Shown here: positions 25,396 through 37,863 of the stretch, one piece after another
Layout of the letters: every line of letters starts with the position of its first letter
How positions within the stretch are numbered: the stretch's first letter is position 1
Assembly (NCBI GenBank): GCA_026724425.1
Contig: JAIUCV010000008.1
Location: 26,117,470 to 26,181,469, forward strand
Length of the DNA stretch: 64,000 nucleotides
Source: Erythrophleum ivorense
Lineage: Eukaryota > Streptophyta > Magnoliopsida > Fabales > Fabaceae
Direction of reading: 5' to 3'
The notes under the pieces: model-generated
Databases searched by the model: none
What the model was told of the DNA's origin: nothing
The model's input: only the letters and a program-made list of their open reading frames with translations
Program-made: the position numbers and the translations under genes

Positions 25396-27554
25396 TGATC
25401 TCACGAGATGGGGTCACAGAAGATCCCCATAAAGTTGAGGCTGTGTTACAGTAGGATAGACCTATGACCATCACTAAGATTAGGAGTTTCCTTGGTTTAG
25501 CAAGGTATTACAGATAATTTATTCAGGGTTTTTCTCATATGGCCTTACCACTCACGAGGTTGACTTAGAAGGATACACCTTTTGTGTGGGATGATAGATG
25601 TGAGAGGAGTTTCTAAAAGTTGAAACTCTGATTGACCACTGCCCTTATGCTAGTTATTCCTAACCCTAGTTTACCATTTGTGGTGTATAGTGATGCCTCA
25701 AGGAAAGGATTAGGATGTGTGTTGATGCAGCAGGGTAGGGTAGTGGCGTATACCTCTAGACAGTTAAGGCCTCACAAGGAAAACTATTCCACACATGACC
25801 TAGAGTTAGCCACAGTAGTATTCACTTTTAAGATTTGGAGGCACTATCTATACGGTGCAAGTATAGAAATCTATAGTGACCATAAGAGTCTGAAATTCCT
25901 GTTCGATCAGAAGGAACTTAATATGAGACATAGGAGATGGATGGAATTTCTGAAAGATTATGACTATGTATTGAAATATCATCCAGGTAAGGCCAATGTG
26001 GTGGCCAATGCCTTAAGTAGGGAATCCAGGGAGCAGAAGCTCCTAGAGAAATTTAGAAATTTGAACCTCTCTTGCCAGCTAGAACCAAGGAGATTGTATT
26101 TGAGTGAGACCCAAATTGAGAATGAGTTAAGAGCCCAAATCTTAGATGCCCAAAGAGAGGATGAATTCTTGAGACAAATTAGGAGTGAAATTTCCCAGGG
26201 TAGGACCTCAGATTTCAAAATATTTGAGGATGAGGTGATAGTATATCGAGATAGAGCCTGTGTGCCTAGTAATAATGATTTGAGAGAGAGAATTTTAGAT
26301 AAGGCATATAAAAGTAAATATACTATCCACCCAGGTGCCACCAAGATGTACCAAGATTTAAAAAGAAATTTTCGATGGCCAAGAATGAAGAATGACGTCA
26401 CGAATTACATGGTGAGATGTTTAGTGTGCCAGAGGGTTAAAATAAAGCATCAAAGACCTACTGGGTTATTGCAACCCCTAAATATCCCTGAGTGGAAATG
26501 AGATATTATAGCTATAGATTTTGTTATGGGGTTACCCAGGACATCCTCTAGACATGATACTATCTGGGTAGTTATAGATATATTGACGAAGTTCGCACAC
26601 TTTTTAGTGATTAGAGCTACTTATTCATTAGATAGATTAGCCCAGTTGTATATATGTAAAATAATGCGACTTCATGGAGTACCCAGTAGCATAGTATCCA
26701 ATAAAGATCCCAAATTCACATCAAACTTCTGGAGGTCATTATAGTACACCTTAGGGACCAGGTTGCGATTTAGCACTACTTATCACCCCCAGATAGGTGG
26801 TCAGACTAAGAGGACCATTTAGACCCTAAAGGACATGTTGAGGGCATGTGTATTAGAGACGAGGGATAACTAGGATGTGTATCTACCACTAGTAGAGTTT
26901 TCTTATAATAACAGCTACCATTCAATTATCCAGATGGCCCCTTATGAGGCTCTGTGTGGGAGAAAATATAAGTCTCTATTATGTTGGGTTGAGCTAGGTG
27001 AGAGGAGCTTACTAGGACCTAAATTAGTTAACCACACCACCCAGCAAATAGAGATAATTAAAAAGAAACTCCTTACAGCCTAGAGTAGACAAAAGAGTTA
27101 TGTTGATAGGAGAAGGAGGCTGTTAGAGTTTGAGATTGGAGACCATGTATTCATCCTGGTATCTCCAGTAAAAAGGGTAGGTCAGTCTATGAGGGTAAGG
27201 AAGCTCAGTCCTAGGTATATTGGTTCATTTGAAATCCTCGAGAAAATTAGACTTGTGGCCTACCGGATAGCTTTACCTTTAAACCTAGCTCAAATCCATA
27301 ATATTTTTCATGTCTCCTAATTGAAAAAGTACTTACCAGGCCCTTCACATGTCATAGAATATGAGCATGTTCAATTACAAGAAAATCTTTCCTATGTAGT
27401 AAAGCCAGAGAGGATTGTAGACGCTAAATTGAAACAGATGAGGAACAAAAACATCCCTCTGGTAAAAGTGGTCTAGAAAGGTCTGACATCTAAAGAGGCA
27501 ACTTGGGAGCTGGAAGATGAAATGAGATAGAAATATCCAAAACTATTTCCCTAA
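25396..27554 (+). pseudogene. pol: RT end, RNase H, integrase and chromodomain of element A
   Basis: Continues the RT after S2. RNase H at about 25680-26030 keeps the Asp, Glu and Asp positions (YSDAS, HDLELA, YSDHKS). The integrase zinc-binding region is at about 26310-26450 (IHPGATK to CLVCQ). The catalytic core (about 26515-26860) follows, then the C-terminal strand and a chromodomain-like tail (about 27390-27550: IPLVKV, a stop, then EATWELE) ending in TAA at 27552. The longest open piece is 25632-26501 (289 codons). Lesions: TAA at 25614, TGA at about 26501 facing a Trp codon, and TAGs near 26743, 26820, 26872 and 27081. Frame is otherwise largely kept. Confidence 0.88.
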
Positions 27555-27587
27555 GGTACATATTTAAATTTCGAGGAAGAAATTTAT

Positions 27588-27605
27588 TTTAAAGGGGGTA
27601 GAAAA
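27588..27605 (+). other. Polypurine tract of element A
   Basis: TTTAAAGGGGGTAGAAAA sits directly before the TGTAAC start of the 3' LTR, the expected position for priming plus-strand DNA synthesis. Elements B (38787-38800) and E (49343-49359) have equivalents. Confidence 0.8.
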
Positions 27606-29808
27606 TGTAACAAACGTAATTTCTATAAATGAAAAAATACCGTATAAATGCAAGTCCTTTAAAATGACCTAGATAATGTCCCAAAAAAATTTGGGTAGAG
27701 TCCTAAACTCCTAAAAAATGATAATTCTAGGCTTAGACAGAAAGAAAAACGGAGTTAGGATGGAAAACAATTTGCGATGGAAACTAACAAAACGTCATGG
27801 CATTTTTATAAATAAATACAACTTTTGGAAAACCACATAGGAGGGCTTTTTAAATAAAAATTGAGTTGCCCAAGGTTCTCAGAGGCCCCAAAAATTATGG
27901 GAAGCCCCAGGACTAGTAAAGCCCCTCCGGTGTATGTTTTTCAATATTGGTTGACCCAAACTTTGACCGATTCGTTCAGTAAGGTTTTAGCTCCAAATTG
28001 AGTGATTCCAAAGGCATTTTATTAAATTAGGAACCTAAATTTTATAATGAAAAAGATAGTTCTAAAAAATAAGCTAAAACGAAGCCGAAACAAAATTGCC
28101 ATTACAGAAGGACGAAATGAAAATTTTTGAAATTGTATGTTTCTAGAAACTCCCACACACTTCTCCTTTCTTCCTCCACCTTCTTAAGCACAAAATTTGC
28201 TGCCCAAATTTCATAAATGAAAGCTCTCTCCTAGGCTCACAAGAAGGGGAAGAAAAGGAGGAGAAAAATCAAGGAAAAGGTAGGTAAATCCATGAAATTC
28301 CATGCTCTTTCTTCCTCCAACCTTGCTCCCCTCCTTTTGTGGTTTCTTTCTATGGTTTTCTTGAGATGTTTGGTTCTGTTTTTGGTCTAGAACTTAGAGG
28401 GGTAGTTCAAATTTTTCAAGGAGAAGAGAACCAAGGAAGAAAGGCTTTGGAAGCAAACTTGAAACTAAGGTAACTAGTTGTTGTTGTTGCTTCCTTCTTG
28501 GGGGATTTTCGGCCTATATCAGAACCAAAGGAAGAAAGGGTGTTCTATCCAAATACAAGGAAGGAACAAGGGTTTTAGGCCATAAGGAGATGGAATATGG
28601 CAAGAAATTCCAAGAAAAACTAATAGAAAACAAGTTAGAAAAGTGTAGTATTTTCTAGGGTTTTACAAAATCTAATTTTGTGTGAATGTTTCCTTGGCTA
28701 TTTGAATGTTTCCTTGAGCTCCTAAGACCTCTAGAAAGCCTCCTAAGTGGCTCTCCCATCAAGGAAAAATCAAAAAGTCCATGAACCTCCATTATGGTGT
28801 ATATTTTGGCTAAGCTAGGTTCATTAGGCTAAGGGATGTTGTTAATGTGTTCTAGCCTTGGTTTGGGACTTTATATGATGTTAGAAGATGGGACAAACCA
28901 TTGGAAAAAATTTAGGAGCCATAGATTGGGAGATGGGACAATGGTATCCATAATGGTGCTTTGTGAAGCAACTTAGTTTTTCAATTGTGCAATTAAATGT
29001 GTGATGGCTCCAAGGACCTTAAATGAGTCCAAGAAGCTATAAATAACAAGAGAATGGAGCCTAGAACTTGAAATGCAAGAGTTGCTTCATTAGGCCAATT
29101 ATAGAACCATAATGCCAAGTATGAAACCAAGTGTGTGTTTAAGCTTTAGTTTAATGTCTTGGTTTGCTTCAATTATGTGATTGTGTACTCCTTGTGATGT
29201 CTAGGCCAAGAGAACAATCAACCACCTAAGTGCTCTTGTGAAATCAAGGAGGGGAAGGAATTAGCAAAGTAAAGCTTGCATTAATTGAAAGGTAGCTCTC
29301 CACCTCATTCTCTTGCATTCTTATGTGCATATGTATGTTTTTGTGTGCTTGTGTATGCTCTTGTGATTTGAGAACATGCCACTTGATGTGTTGAGGTTGC
29401 ATTGGTACCAATGTGTTATCTTAAATGCCATTGATTGTGAAAATGGCTCTCAAAGGTAAGGTATGCCAAAAACCCCTTAAAGTGAGTGAGGATGTGCCAA
29501 AAGTCTCAAGACATGGGTGAGACTAGACCAAAAGTCCCTTAGATGGGTGAGGCTAGGTCAAAAGTCTCAAGGCCAAGAGTAAGGCAAATCCAAAAGTCCC
29601 TAAAGCATGAAAATGGCTTGATGTGGAAATGTGGTATTATACACTTTATGTTTGCACACTTAAGAGTTTGATGTATGTATGTTTTGAATGTATGTGTGAG
29701 TGGGTGTGTGAGCTATTAAGATTCTAGGAATCTCACTCCCCTTCCCTCCATTATCTTGAAATGCCTAGGTGATGCTCAAGAAACAAGGAGTGCAAGCCAA
29801 AGACCTAG
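27606..29808 (+). repeat. 3' LTR of element A, first 2.2 kb
   Basis: Collinear with 11999-14240 of the 5' LTR. It ends at 29808 in the middle of the LTR, at AGACCTAG, where solo LTR F enters. The 5' LTR continues with AGAGATTGTATTTTG; that continuation is present at 60414 running backwards to 59059. CCTAG at 29804-29808 is F's left target copy. Confidence 0.92.
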
Positions 29809-30132
29809 TGTAACATCCCTAAAATTAAGATTTTCTAATTATCTAGTATTTTATGTAATGAATTTATTAAGCTTTAATAAAAAGAATTTGAACAAAATAA
29901 CTTTGTATATGAGAAGTATGAGTTGATAGCACCCATAGGAATTTTTGAGATTTTAGGAGGGTCCAGGGGCAAAATTTTCATTTGCCACCAGGACAAACTT
30001 TGATAATTTTTTTTCTAGAAGGAATAGGAATATTAGGAGAATAAATAATCCCTAATACTCCTTCAAGGTTTCTTAGCCCTTTAGCTATTTCTATTTCTAT
30101 AGTTGTTACAACTTCTTTTATTTATTTAGCTT

Positions 30133-30285
30133 ATGGCTACTGATCGAGCTAATCAGATCTTGGACCGGATCCCGCCCAGCCATCTGGACAATATGGCATC
30201 ATTGGACCAGTCTCATCAAACTGAGTTTAACCGTGTGTCACGAATTTATGAGATTCTTACCCGGTTTCTTGATATTTGTGCCTAA
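30133..30285 (+). other. Short coding-looking island in LTR F (50 codons)
   Basis: ATG to TAA, 50 residues starting MATDRANQILDRIPPSH and rich in polar and charged residues, with balanced base composition unlike the AT-rich surroundings. It is preceded by a pyrimidine run ending TTTAG at about 30129, resembling a splice acceptor. I do not recognise the product and see no homologue in the other LTR families here. It may be a captured exon, a small LTR-encoded peptide or chance. Confidence 0.3.
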
Positions 30286-31031
30286 AGCCACGAATAGAGG
30301 GTGAAACTTGAATTCTCTAAACTTTCGGGCAATTTATACGTTTTTCCCCGCATATAACTTTTCTTCGCATTTTAGTCCCTGGCTCCTTCGCACTTGACTT
30401 CAGAGACTTTTCGAGACCTTTTTCTGATCCCCTGTAACGCATCATTAATTGGGGAATATATATGATTGGGAACATTAAACGGGACCCACATTAGCAGAGA
30501 ACTTAGAAAATGCATATTAATAAGATATTATGAAAAACCTAGGAAAATAGTGACAATTTTGTAAGTTTAACCAAGGAATAACTGATGTGGCACCAGGGAA
30601 CTGGAAAGGTGCTGATGTGGCGCCATGTAAAAGAGAGAGAGATGATATGGCACCATCTGTGAAGAAGAAGCTGGAAGTTGGAAGAGAATTCTAGAAGCTA
30701 CACAAGCTACGGAGTGATTGCATAGGCTTGTGTCAGCAAATCTTAGAAATCTCACACATTACAAAAAAGTTACCGTTGACTTCAGCATGACATAGACACT
30801 GACTTAAGCGGCATTAAATGCAACCCTATCTTCATACTTTACGAAAAAGTAACTTAGATAATCCAATGGCTAATATTCATTCGTAAAATATGATATAATC
30901 TAAACCGTTAATGCAATCTAATGGCTTAGATTTTTTCACCTTTTTAAGATCAAACCACCACCTTTGATCTAATCTAAAAGCCTACATTTGATCTCTTATT
31001 TCAAGATTAAATCTTGACCATTCATAACTAG

Positions 31032-31042
31032 TATATATATAT
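31032..31042 (+). promoter_or_regulatory. Probable TATA box of LTR F
   Basis: TATATATATAT about 170 bp upstream of the donor-like site at 31212 and just before a GA-rich leader. Position matches the TATA boxes of S1 and S2. Inferred promoter. Confidence 0.5.
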
Positions 31043-32929
31043 GAACCACCTACACTTTCATGCCATTTGCTCACACACAAAATACACACCAAAATTCGGC
31101 CAAGACAAAGAGAAGGAGAAGGAGAAGGAGCTCGGCCTAAGGAAGAAGAAAAGGGAGAAGGAAGAGAAAAGGAAAAGCTACTGAAAGAAAATCCAACACT
31201 GCGGAGCTAAGGTAACATAGATAGACTTTCTTCTTCTTGGTTTTTCTTCTATTTTTCTCCAAGAATTCTTCTCTTCTCTTTCTCTCTAAATTTCGTACAT
31301 GGCATGAGGAGATGGAAATTTTTGTTGTTTCCATGAATTCTAGCCAAGAAAAGATGGAGAAATTATATATATGGCTTATGGATTCATGTGATTCAAGAAA
31401 ATTCCTAATCTTGGCAATTTTTCTACAAATTAAGAAGCTTTGTATTTTAAGATGCCATGCGAGAAATTGAAGAGAAAATAAAGGGAAAAGCGATGGAAGA
31501 AAGCCTAAGGAAGAGGAAGATTAATACAACTTTGATTTTCATGAAAAAATTGGCAAGGAACCCTAGAATCTTAACTTGGGAAAATTGTAAAATACATATG
31601 AAATCTCTATAAATTGATTGAGAACTTTTGTTTATCTCCTTTGAATATGTATGTGTGGCTATTTGGTGACATGAAAATGAAGCAAAATCACATGTCTTTT
31701 TAGATGCATAAGTTCGGCCAACACATGTACATATACTTAGGGAAGAGTTTTCTTAAATCTAACTAAATTAGGTTAATCTACATGAAAAGTAAGGCGTATG
31801 GTGAAATTTTGGTAAATTATGGATTATTGTATAAAAAGTCAAATCTTTGAGAAAAAGTGTTGACCAAAATGTTCTTGAATTTTCCCTGATGATATTTGAT
31901 ATGTTCTGCACGATTATTGTGGTCTAAGATGCTCTATGTGCTACTTGAATTATGCTAATATTTATTTTGTGAATTTTGGAGCCCGTTTGAGATAGTTGGA
32001 AAATTATACAGTAGTATGTCAAGAATAGAATATATGGTAGCATGTGTTCTGGAATTGCACTGTTTGCTATGTTGATATATTATCTGATTTCTTGACATAT
32101 ATAATATGCTATTTATTGCCTAATTATATGAGCATGGGTTATTTGGTAAAGTATTGACCAATATATAAGACAGACAGAGGGTGAGCCCAAAGAACTAGCC
32201 AATATATAGGGTGGACAAGAGGTGAGCCCTATGTATGTGCCAGAGTTGACCATTGGGTAGCTACTATTGTATTGGATGTCTAATCTCAAAGATATTTGAA
32301 AATATTTAAACAATTAATTTTGGACTCCAGTACACAGTCATGCTATCAAGATCATTTATGCACAGATTTGTACAAGGAAATTCTTTCCCAAGTATACCTA
32401 CATACCTTGATCAAATGATGGCTTGGATGTCATATTATTGTGATATTTTATGTGACTTTCTTTAGATAACCATTGGGGGATGCCTCAATAAAGGAAGCAG
32501 GGATGAGCCTGTTATGTCATGGCAGTGCAACATGATCTGGGTATTGAGCTTAGCGATTTCCAAGGCCTAATGGTCAAGAGAGAATAAAGATTGTTGTGAT
32601 ACCTTCTCTATTCTATGCATGTAGAAATCTCTTGAATATCTTGCAATTGCTGAATACTAATCACGTTGAGACAATTCTTGTATTTCATTCATGTCTTCTC
32701 TTTAGATGTATTATGCTTATCCACTTTGCTATTTCATATTCATGTTAGATATTGCTAACATGTATATCTCTCTGCTTGTATTGTTCAGTAAATTAACTGT
32801 CTTACTACTATATTGCTTGTTGTCTGTTAATAGTACTTGGCTCTTCTTCATGGATATTATGTGGTATTAATCCTGTCTATGTTACTGAGAAAATTATTTC
32901 TCACCTAGTGTGGTTTATATTTTTCTTAG

Positions 32930-33139
32930 ATGCCAATCTATCAAGTGACCCTAGAACTCCAGGTGCAGTGGATCCAATTCCCACTCAGGGGATGGATTTT
33001 TGTCATCCATAATATTCGCATCATATCATGTGATGAAGTTGTTCGTGCTGTACCGGTATATTTTGTGTCCCCAGGAGAACTGGAGTCCCACACATTCCCA
33101 GTGGGTAGAGTTGACCCTCCTGCTCCTCCATTTGCATGA
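32930..33139 (+). other. Coding-looking island in LTR F (69 codons)
   Basis: ATG directly follows a strong acceptor-like TTTTTCTTAG. The frame is open for 69 residues and its second half is protein-like (VSPGELESHTFPVGRVDPP), richer in G+C than its flanks. The donor-like site at 31212 could pair with this acceptor. Function unknown; the family is not represented elsewhere in the window, so conservation cannot be judged. Confidence 0.3.
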
Positions 33140-33293
33140 ACAGAGGCCCAGTTACTGATATTGACCCTTTTGTTATCTGGGGGACTTTCTTTTTGAATGG
33201 TTATAGGATAAATTCCCTTTTGATGTAATGTGACTTGTATGACCCCGTTCCCTTATGAGGGAACTCTTGAACTAATTTGTATAAGTTATAGTA

Positions 33294-36200
33294 TGTAACA
33301 CCATAAAATTAATTAAGGTATTAATCATGGTTTTAGATTAATTAGGAATAATTAATATGAAATAATCAAGTAAGTTAAGTAAATAGAAATTTTGGAGAGA
33401 TAAATTATTAATATGGGTTTGAGATTTAATTGGGAGACAAATTTCATCCAGGCCCAAATTAATGTAGGAGATCATGATAAGAGGCTAATGGAGGCCCAAT
33501 AAGCTAGGTGCAGGCCTAACCTAATTCAATGTGATAGAGGCCCAAGATCCACCTTGTATAGGCTCTTATAATTAGCCCAATAATCCTTGTGTAGATCCAA
33601 AATCTTTAAGCTCTTAAAACTTATTCTGGCCCAATAGAATTTTAGCAGCCCAATGCATAAGAGCTGGCCTAACAAAGCTAAAATCTAAAGCCCAAATAGA
33701 GTTGGACCTTGGAGCAGCCCATGACCCATATTTGACCTAACTAAAACCCAACTTAAACTCTAAAAACTAACTTAGCCATGCCCATTCTGCAAAACACACA
33801 AAACACAAAGAGAAATTCGGAGCTTGGAAGGGAAGCTAAGGTTTGGGGCAAGAATTCCACCATTTATCACCTCTAAGCTCAAAATCAGCCAAGGTACTTG
33901 TTATATATCTTAATCCTCTTCTCTTCTTCTTCAATTTGGCCTAATTATTTTTTCATTTGGAGCATTTTCACCATACCCAAATTCTGAAATATTGTTGTTT
34001 GGTATTTTCTTAAAGGAAATTCGTAGGTTGAGGCTAGGGCTGACATTAGGTAAGTATAAACTATCCATTCTAGTGTATTTTCTGTTGGTTTAAGACCCCC
34101 TATAGTAGATTTATAGTATGAGTGTTAAGTATGTACTAATTTGCTCAGGAATTTGGGTGATATATTGAAGTTTCTAGTAGAGGACATACTTGCTTAAGAA
34201 TTTAGGGATTTGTGGTGGCTGGGTAAGTGTTCTTTAGGTAGTGATTGGCATTTAAATTCTTTGGGTACTTGTTGCTACTATAAATGATGAATTAAAGTAG
34301 TAATTCTCTGATGCTATGGTTATAGGGAGATTTTTGGTACCATTGGTGGTTGTTGTAAATTGTCCACAAGTGAGGTAACCGGGAACTATATTAATTCCAT
34401 GCATGTATCTATTTTAATTTTATATTTACTGTACATAAATGATTTAAAATACTAAATGAATTAGTTGGCTATCTATTGTATAGTGATTGGACCTTGTGAG
34501 TCCATGGTGGAGCTGTGGTGCGGCTGCCACCTGTGCATGTGCTTCGATCAAGCACCGGGTTATGATCAAACCCCAAATACACTAAGTCTTGGTTGTGCTC
34601 AATGGGGAGTAGGTGCCGTGGACGGGCCTCTCCTGGTGTTAATGGCCTTTAACATGTGAAAATTTGATTGCTAACCTCTATGCTCAAAATCAGCCAAGGT
34701 ACTTGTTATATATCTTAATCCTCTTCTGTTCTTCTTCAATTTGGCCTGATTATTTTTTTATTTGGAGCATTTTCACCATGCCCAAATTCTGAAATATTGT
34801 TGTTTGGTATTTTCTTAAAGGAAATTCATAGGTTGAGGCTAGGGCTGACATTAGGTAAGTGTAAACTATCCATTCTAGTATATTTTCTGTTGGTTTAAGA
34901 CCCCCTATAGTAGATTTATAGTATGGGTGTTAATTATGTACTAATTTGCTTAGGAATTTGGGTGATATATTGAAGTTTCTGGTAGTGGATATACTTGCTT
35001 AGGAATTTAGGGATTTGTGGTGGCTGGGTAAGTGTTCTTTAGGTAGTGATTAGCATTTAAATTCTTTGGGTACTTGTTACTACTGTAAATGATGAATTAA
35101 AGTAGTAATTCTTTGATGCTATGGTTATAGGGAGATTTTTGGTACCATTGGTGGCTGTTGCAAATTGTCTACAAGTGAGGTAACCGGGAACTATATTAAT
35201 TCCATGCATGTATCTGTTTTAATTTTATATTTGCTGTACATAAATGATTTGAAATGCTAAATGAATTAGTTGGCTATCTATTGTATAGTGATTGGACCTT
35301 GTGAGTCCAAGGTGGAGCTGTGGTGCGGCTGCCACTTGTGCATGTGCTTCAATCGGGCACCGGATTATGATCAAACCCTAGATACACTAAGTATTGGTTG
35401 TGCTCAATGGGGAGTAGGTGCCGTGGACGGGCCTCTCCCGGTGTTAATGGCCTTTGACATGTGAAAATTTGATTGCTAACCTCTAAGCTCAAAATCAGCC
35501 AAGGTACTTGTTATATATCTTAATCCTCTTCTCTTCTTCTTCAATTTGGCCTGATTATTTTTTTATTTGGAGCATTTTCACCATACCCAAATTCTGAAAT
35601 ATGGTTGTTTGGTATTTTCTTAAAGGAAATTCGTAGGTTGAGGCTAGGGCTGACATTAGGTAAGTGTAAACTATCCATTCTAGTGTATTTTCTGTTGGTT
35701 TAAGACCCCTTATAGTTGATTTATAGTATGGGTGTTAATTATGTACTAATTTGCTTAGGAATTTGGGTGATATATTGAAGTTTCTGGTAGAGGACATACT
35801 TAATCCGAATTTAGGGATTTGTGGTGGCTGGGTAAGTGTTCTTTAGGTAGTGATTAGCATTTAAATTCTTTGGGTACTTGTTGCCACTGTAAATGATGAA
35901 TTAAAGTAGTAATTCTCTGATGCTATGGTTATAGGGAGATTTTTGGTACCATTGGTAGCTGTTGCAAATTGTTTACAAGTGAGGTAACCGGGAACTATAT
36001 TAATTTCATGCATGTATCTGTTTTAATTTTATATTTGCTGTATATAAATGATTTGAAATGCTAAATGAATTAGTTGGCTATCTATTGTATTATGATTGGA
36101 CCTTGTGAGTCCATGGTGGAGTTATGGTGCGGTTGCCACCCGTGCATGTGCTTCGATCGGGCACCGGGTTATGATCAAACCCCAGATACACTGAGCCTTG

Positions 36201-37863
36201 GTTGTGCTCAATGGGGAGTAGGTGCCATGGACGAGCCTCTCCCGGTGTTAATGGCCTTTAACATGTGAAAATTTGATTGCTAGTATGGGATAGTAATCAT
36301 GGTAGCCTAATTGCTTCATTTACTGATGACTGGTATGTTTTCTTATGCTTATGTGAAATTATGCATATATGTTAATTAAACTGGAATATATGATGGAATT
36401 GCCTTAGTTATTGAGATTCACATTTCACCCCGTTTTATAAGATTAATATTTCAGGTGAAAGTTTTTCGGGTAAGGATAAGGGGAAGCAAGTGGATAAAAA
36501 TCCGTGAGCTCCGACCATGTGGGGAGAAGGCTACACTTAGGCTGATTTATTTAGTATAGATGCTGAATTTAGTATTCTTTTTTGTATAGCATCATCATGT
36601 ATTTATGTTGCCAAGTGTAGGCTCTTATATTTTGATTACCTAGGATGTATTCATTGAGGAGTTAGACCTCATCTTAGCTTGATATCAGATGTATGAACCC
36701 ATAACACCTGATGTATGAATTTTACTGAATTTATGGTATGGTATACTATTGGAAATATAATTATGTGATATATTAGATATTAATACGAACCATTGATGTA
36801 TGAAACCTCTAACGGAATGTATATCGAATGTAGTTTCCAATAGTGGATAAATTCTTGTTGTTATTACTCTATGGACTTGTTGGTATAAAATAGTTGGAGG
36901 AGTGAAAATTTACATTTAAGTTTTGAATTGGTAATGGTAGAATAGCTAGGTGAATAGGGTAGATAAATACCATTAGAGTCATATAAAATAAGTGGAAGTG
37001 GTCCTAGGGTACTCCTAAGATGGGAATTGGAGTGTAGGGGATGAAATTTGGGAGAGATAGTTACAGGAGGGAGTCACGCCGCAACTAAGAAGGCTTCGTC
37101 GCAGCCAAATGAGTGATAGAGGCGAGGGGTGCTGTGGCATGAGTGATCTCGCCGTGGCGTAAGTGAATAAAATTTTCCTGGAGAGTAACAATGGAGAGGA
37201 ATGTCGTAGCTTGAGGAATCTCATCGTGGCACAGAGTGGAAAAAATCTCCCAGGAGGGTAACATAATGAAACCTTGCCACGGAGCAACATGTACCGCCGC
37301 TGCGCTAGTCAAGGGAACAAAGTAAGGAGTGTCCAGTAGCGAATCTCACCACGGCACAAGGGTGTTCTATCGAGGCGAGGATTGTAGGACTTGGAACAGT
37401 AGCTCTAGGAGGCATTTTCGCCGCGATGCCATGTAGGCCAGCTGCAGCAATGGTCCAACTAGCCGCGGTGAATTTCGCATAGATTTCCCAGTGGTTCCTG
37501 AAAGTAACTCCGCCGCAGCTCAAAATGTCAAAGCCATGGCTTGAAACCCCAAACTCCTACCTTTAGCCTAGAAACCCCAATTTCTTTGATGGTAATGCTA
37601 GGGAATGATATAGGAATACTTGTGAGAGGTTTTTGTGTGTTGAAATTGATGGATAGATGAATCATAAGCCCCTCATGATATTATGATTTCTTTTATGTAT
37701 TTTCTTTTCGTTTGTGGTTATTTAGTGATGACCCTAACATCAAGGTTCAAATTTTCCTATATTTTCATAACGTAACAAATTGTAATGACTCCAAACCTTG
37801 ATCATTAATTATTAATTGCATATTTAACTATAATCACCATGTTAACAAGGTAGGGTTGTCACA
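33294..37863 (+). mobile_element. LTR C2 (family C), plus strand, inversion junction
   Basis: Begins TGTAACACCATAAAATTAATT and ends GGTTGTCACA. Homologous to C1 and C3 but 1.6 kb longer because an 805-bp segment is present three times. The left flank is LTR F (TAGTA) and the right flank is integrase of element B (TATTA); these belong to two different loci, so this copy marks one inversion breakpoint. The distal part (about 37070-37540) is rich in short GC motifs such as CCGCGG and GCCGTGGC. No internal region is attached. Confidence 0.88.
33871..36284 (+). repeat. Threefold tandem repeat of 805 bp inside LTR C2
   Basis: Three head-to-tail units at about 33871-34675, 34676-35480 and 35481-36284, each starting CTCTAAGCTCAAAATCAGCC (one base altered in unit 2) and ending in GATTTGATTGCTA. 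Units differ by scattered substitutions only. C1 and C3 have one unit. Each unit contains the donor-like AAG/GTACTT site and the conserved GC-rich block. The junction shares the dinucleotide AC with the left edge. Confidence 0.95.

Larger units (their letters stand above)
11999..29808 (+). mobile_element. Element A: Ty3/gypsy chromovirus, nested and broken
   Basis: Composite span: 5' LTR, primer-binding site, gag-pol (interrupted by solo LTRs S1 and S2), polypurine tract and the first 2.2 kb of the 3' LTR. The last 1.36 kb of the 3' LTR is at 59059-60414 on the other strand. The flank before the 5' LTR is ATCTC (11994-11998). The flank beyond the displaced 3' LTR end reads GAGAT (59054-59058), its exact reverse complement, so this is the true target duplication. 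The coding region carries several stops and frameshifts and cannot move itself. Confidence 0.9.
29809..33293 (+). mobile_element. Solo LTR F, first 3.5 kb, plus strand
   Basis: Starts TGTAACATCCC and differs from the other families. Its last 150 bp are at 60415-60564 in reverse orientation, ending GTGTTACA; the total is about 3.6 kb with no primer-binding site or gag, so it reads as a solo LTR. Target copies CCTAG (29804-29808) and CCTTG (reverse complement of 60410-60414) differ at one base. Landmarks: TATA box at 31032, GA-rich leader, donor-like AAG/GTAACA (GT at 31212) and two coding-looking islands. Interrupted at 33294 by C2. Confidence 0.8.

Noticed and set aside
25979..26401. 140-codon minus-strand frame
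   Set aside because: It is antisense to the RNase H-integrase region of A, whose plus-strand motifs are clear.
34465..36268. Three similar 64-codon frames spaced 805 bp apart, as a gene family
   Set aside because: They lie in the tandem repeat of an LTR; differences between copies are often amino-acid changing, and the C1 copy is not open. Repeat, not genes.
33871..36284. Tandem units as a CRISPR-like or satellite array
   Set aside because: Only three 805-bp units inside an LTR of a plant element, without spacer structure; not CRISPR and too short for a satellite.
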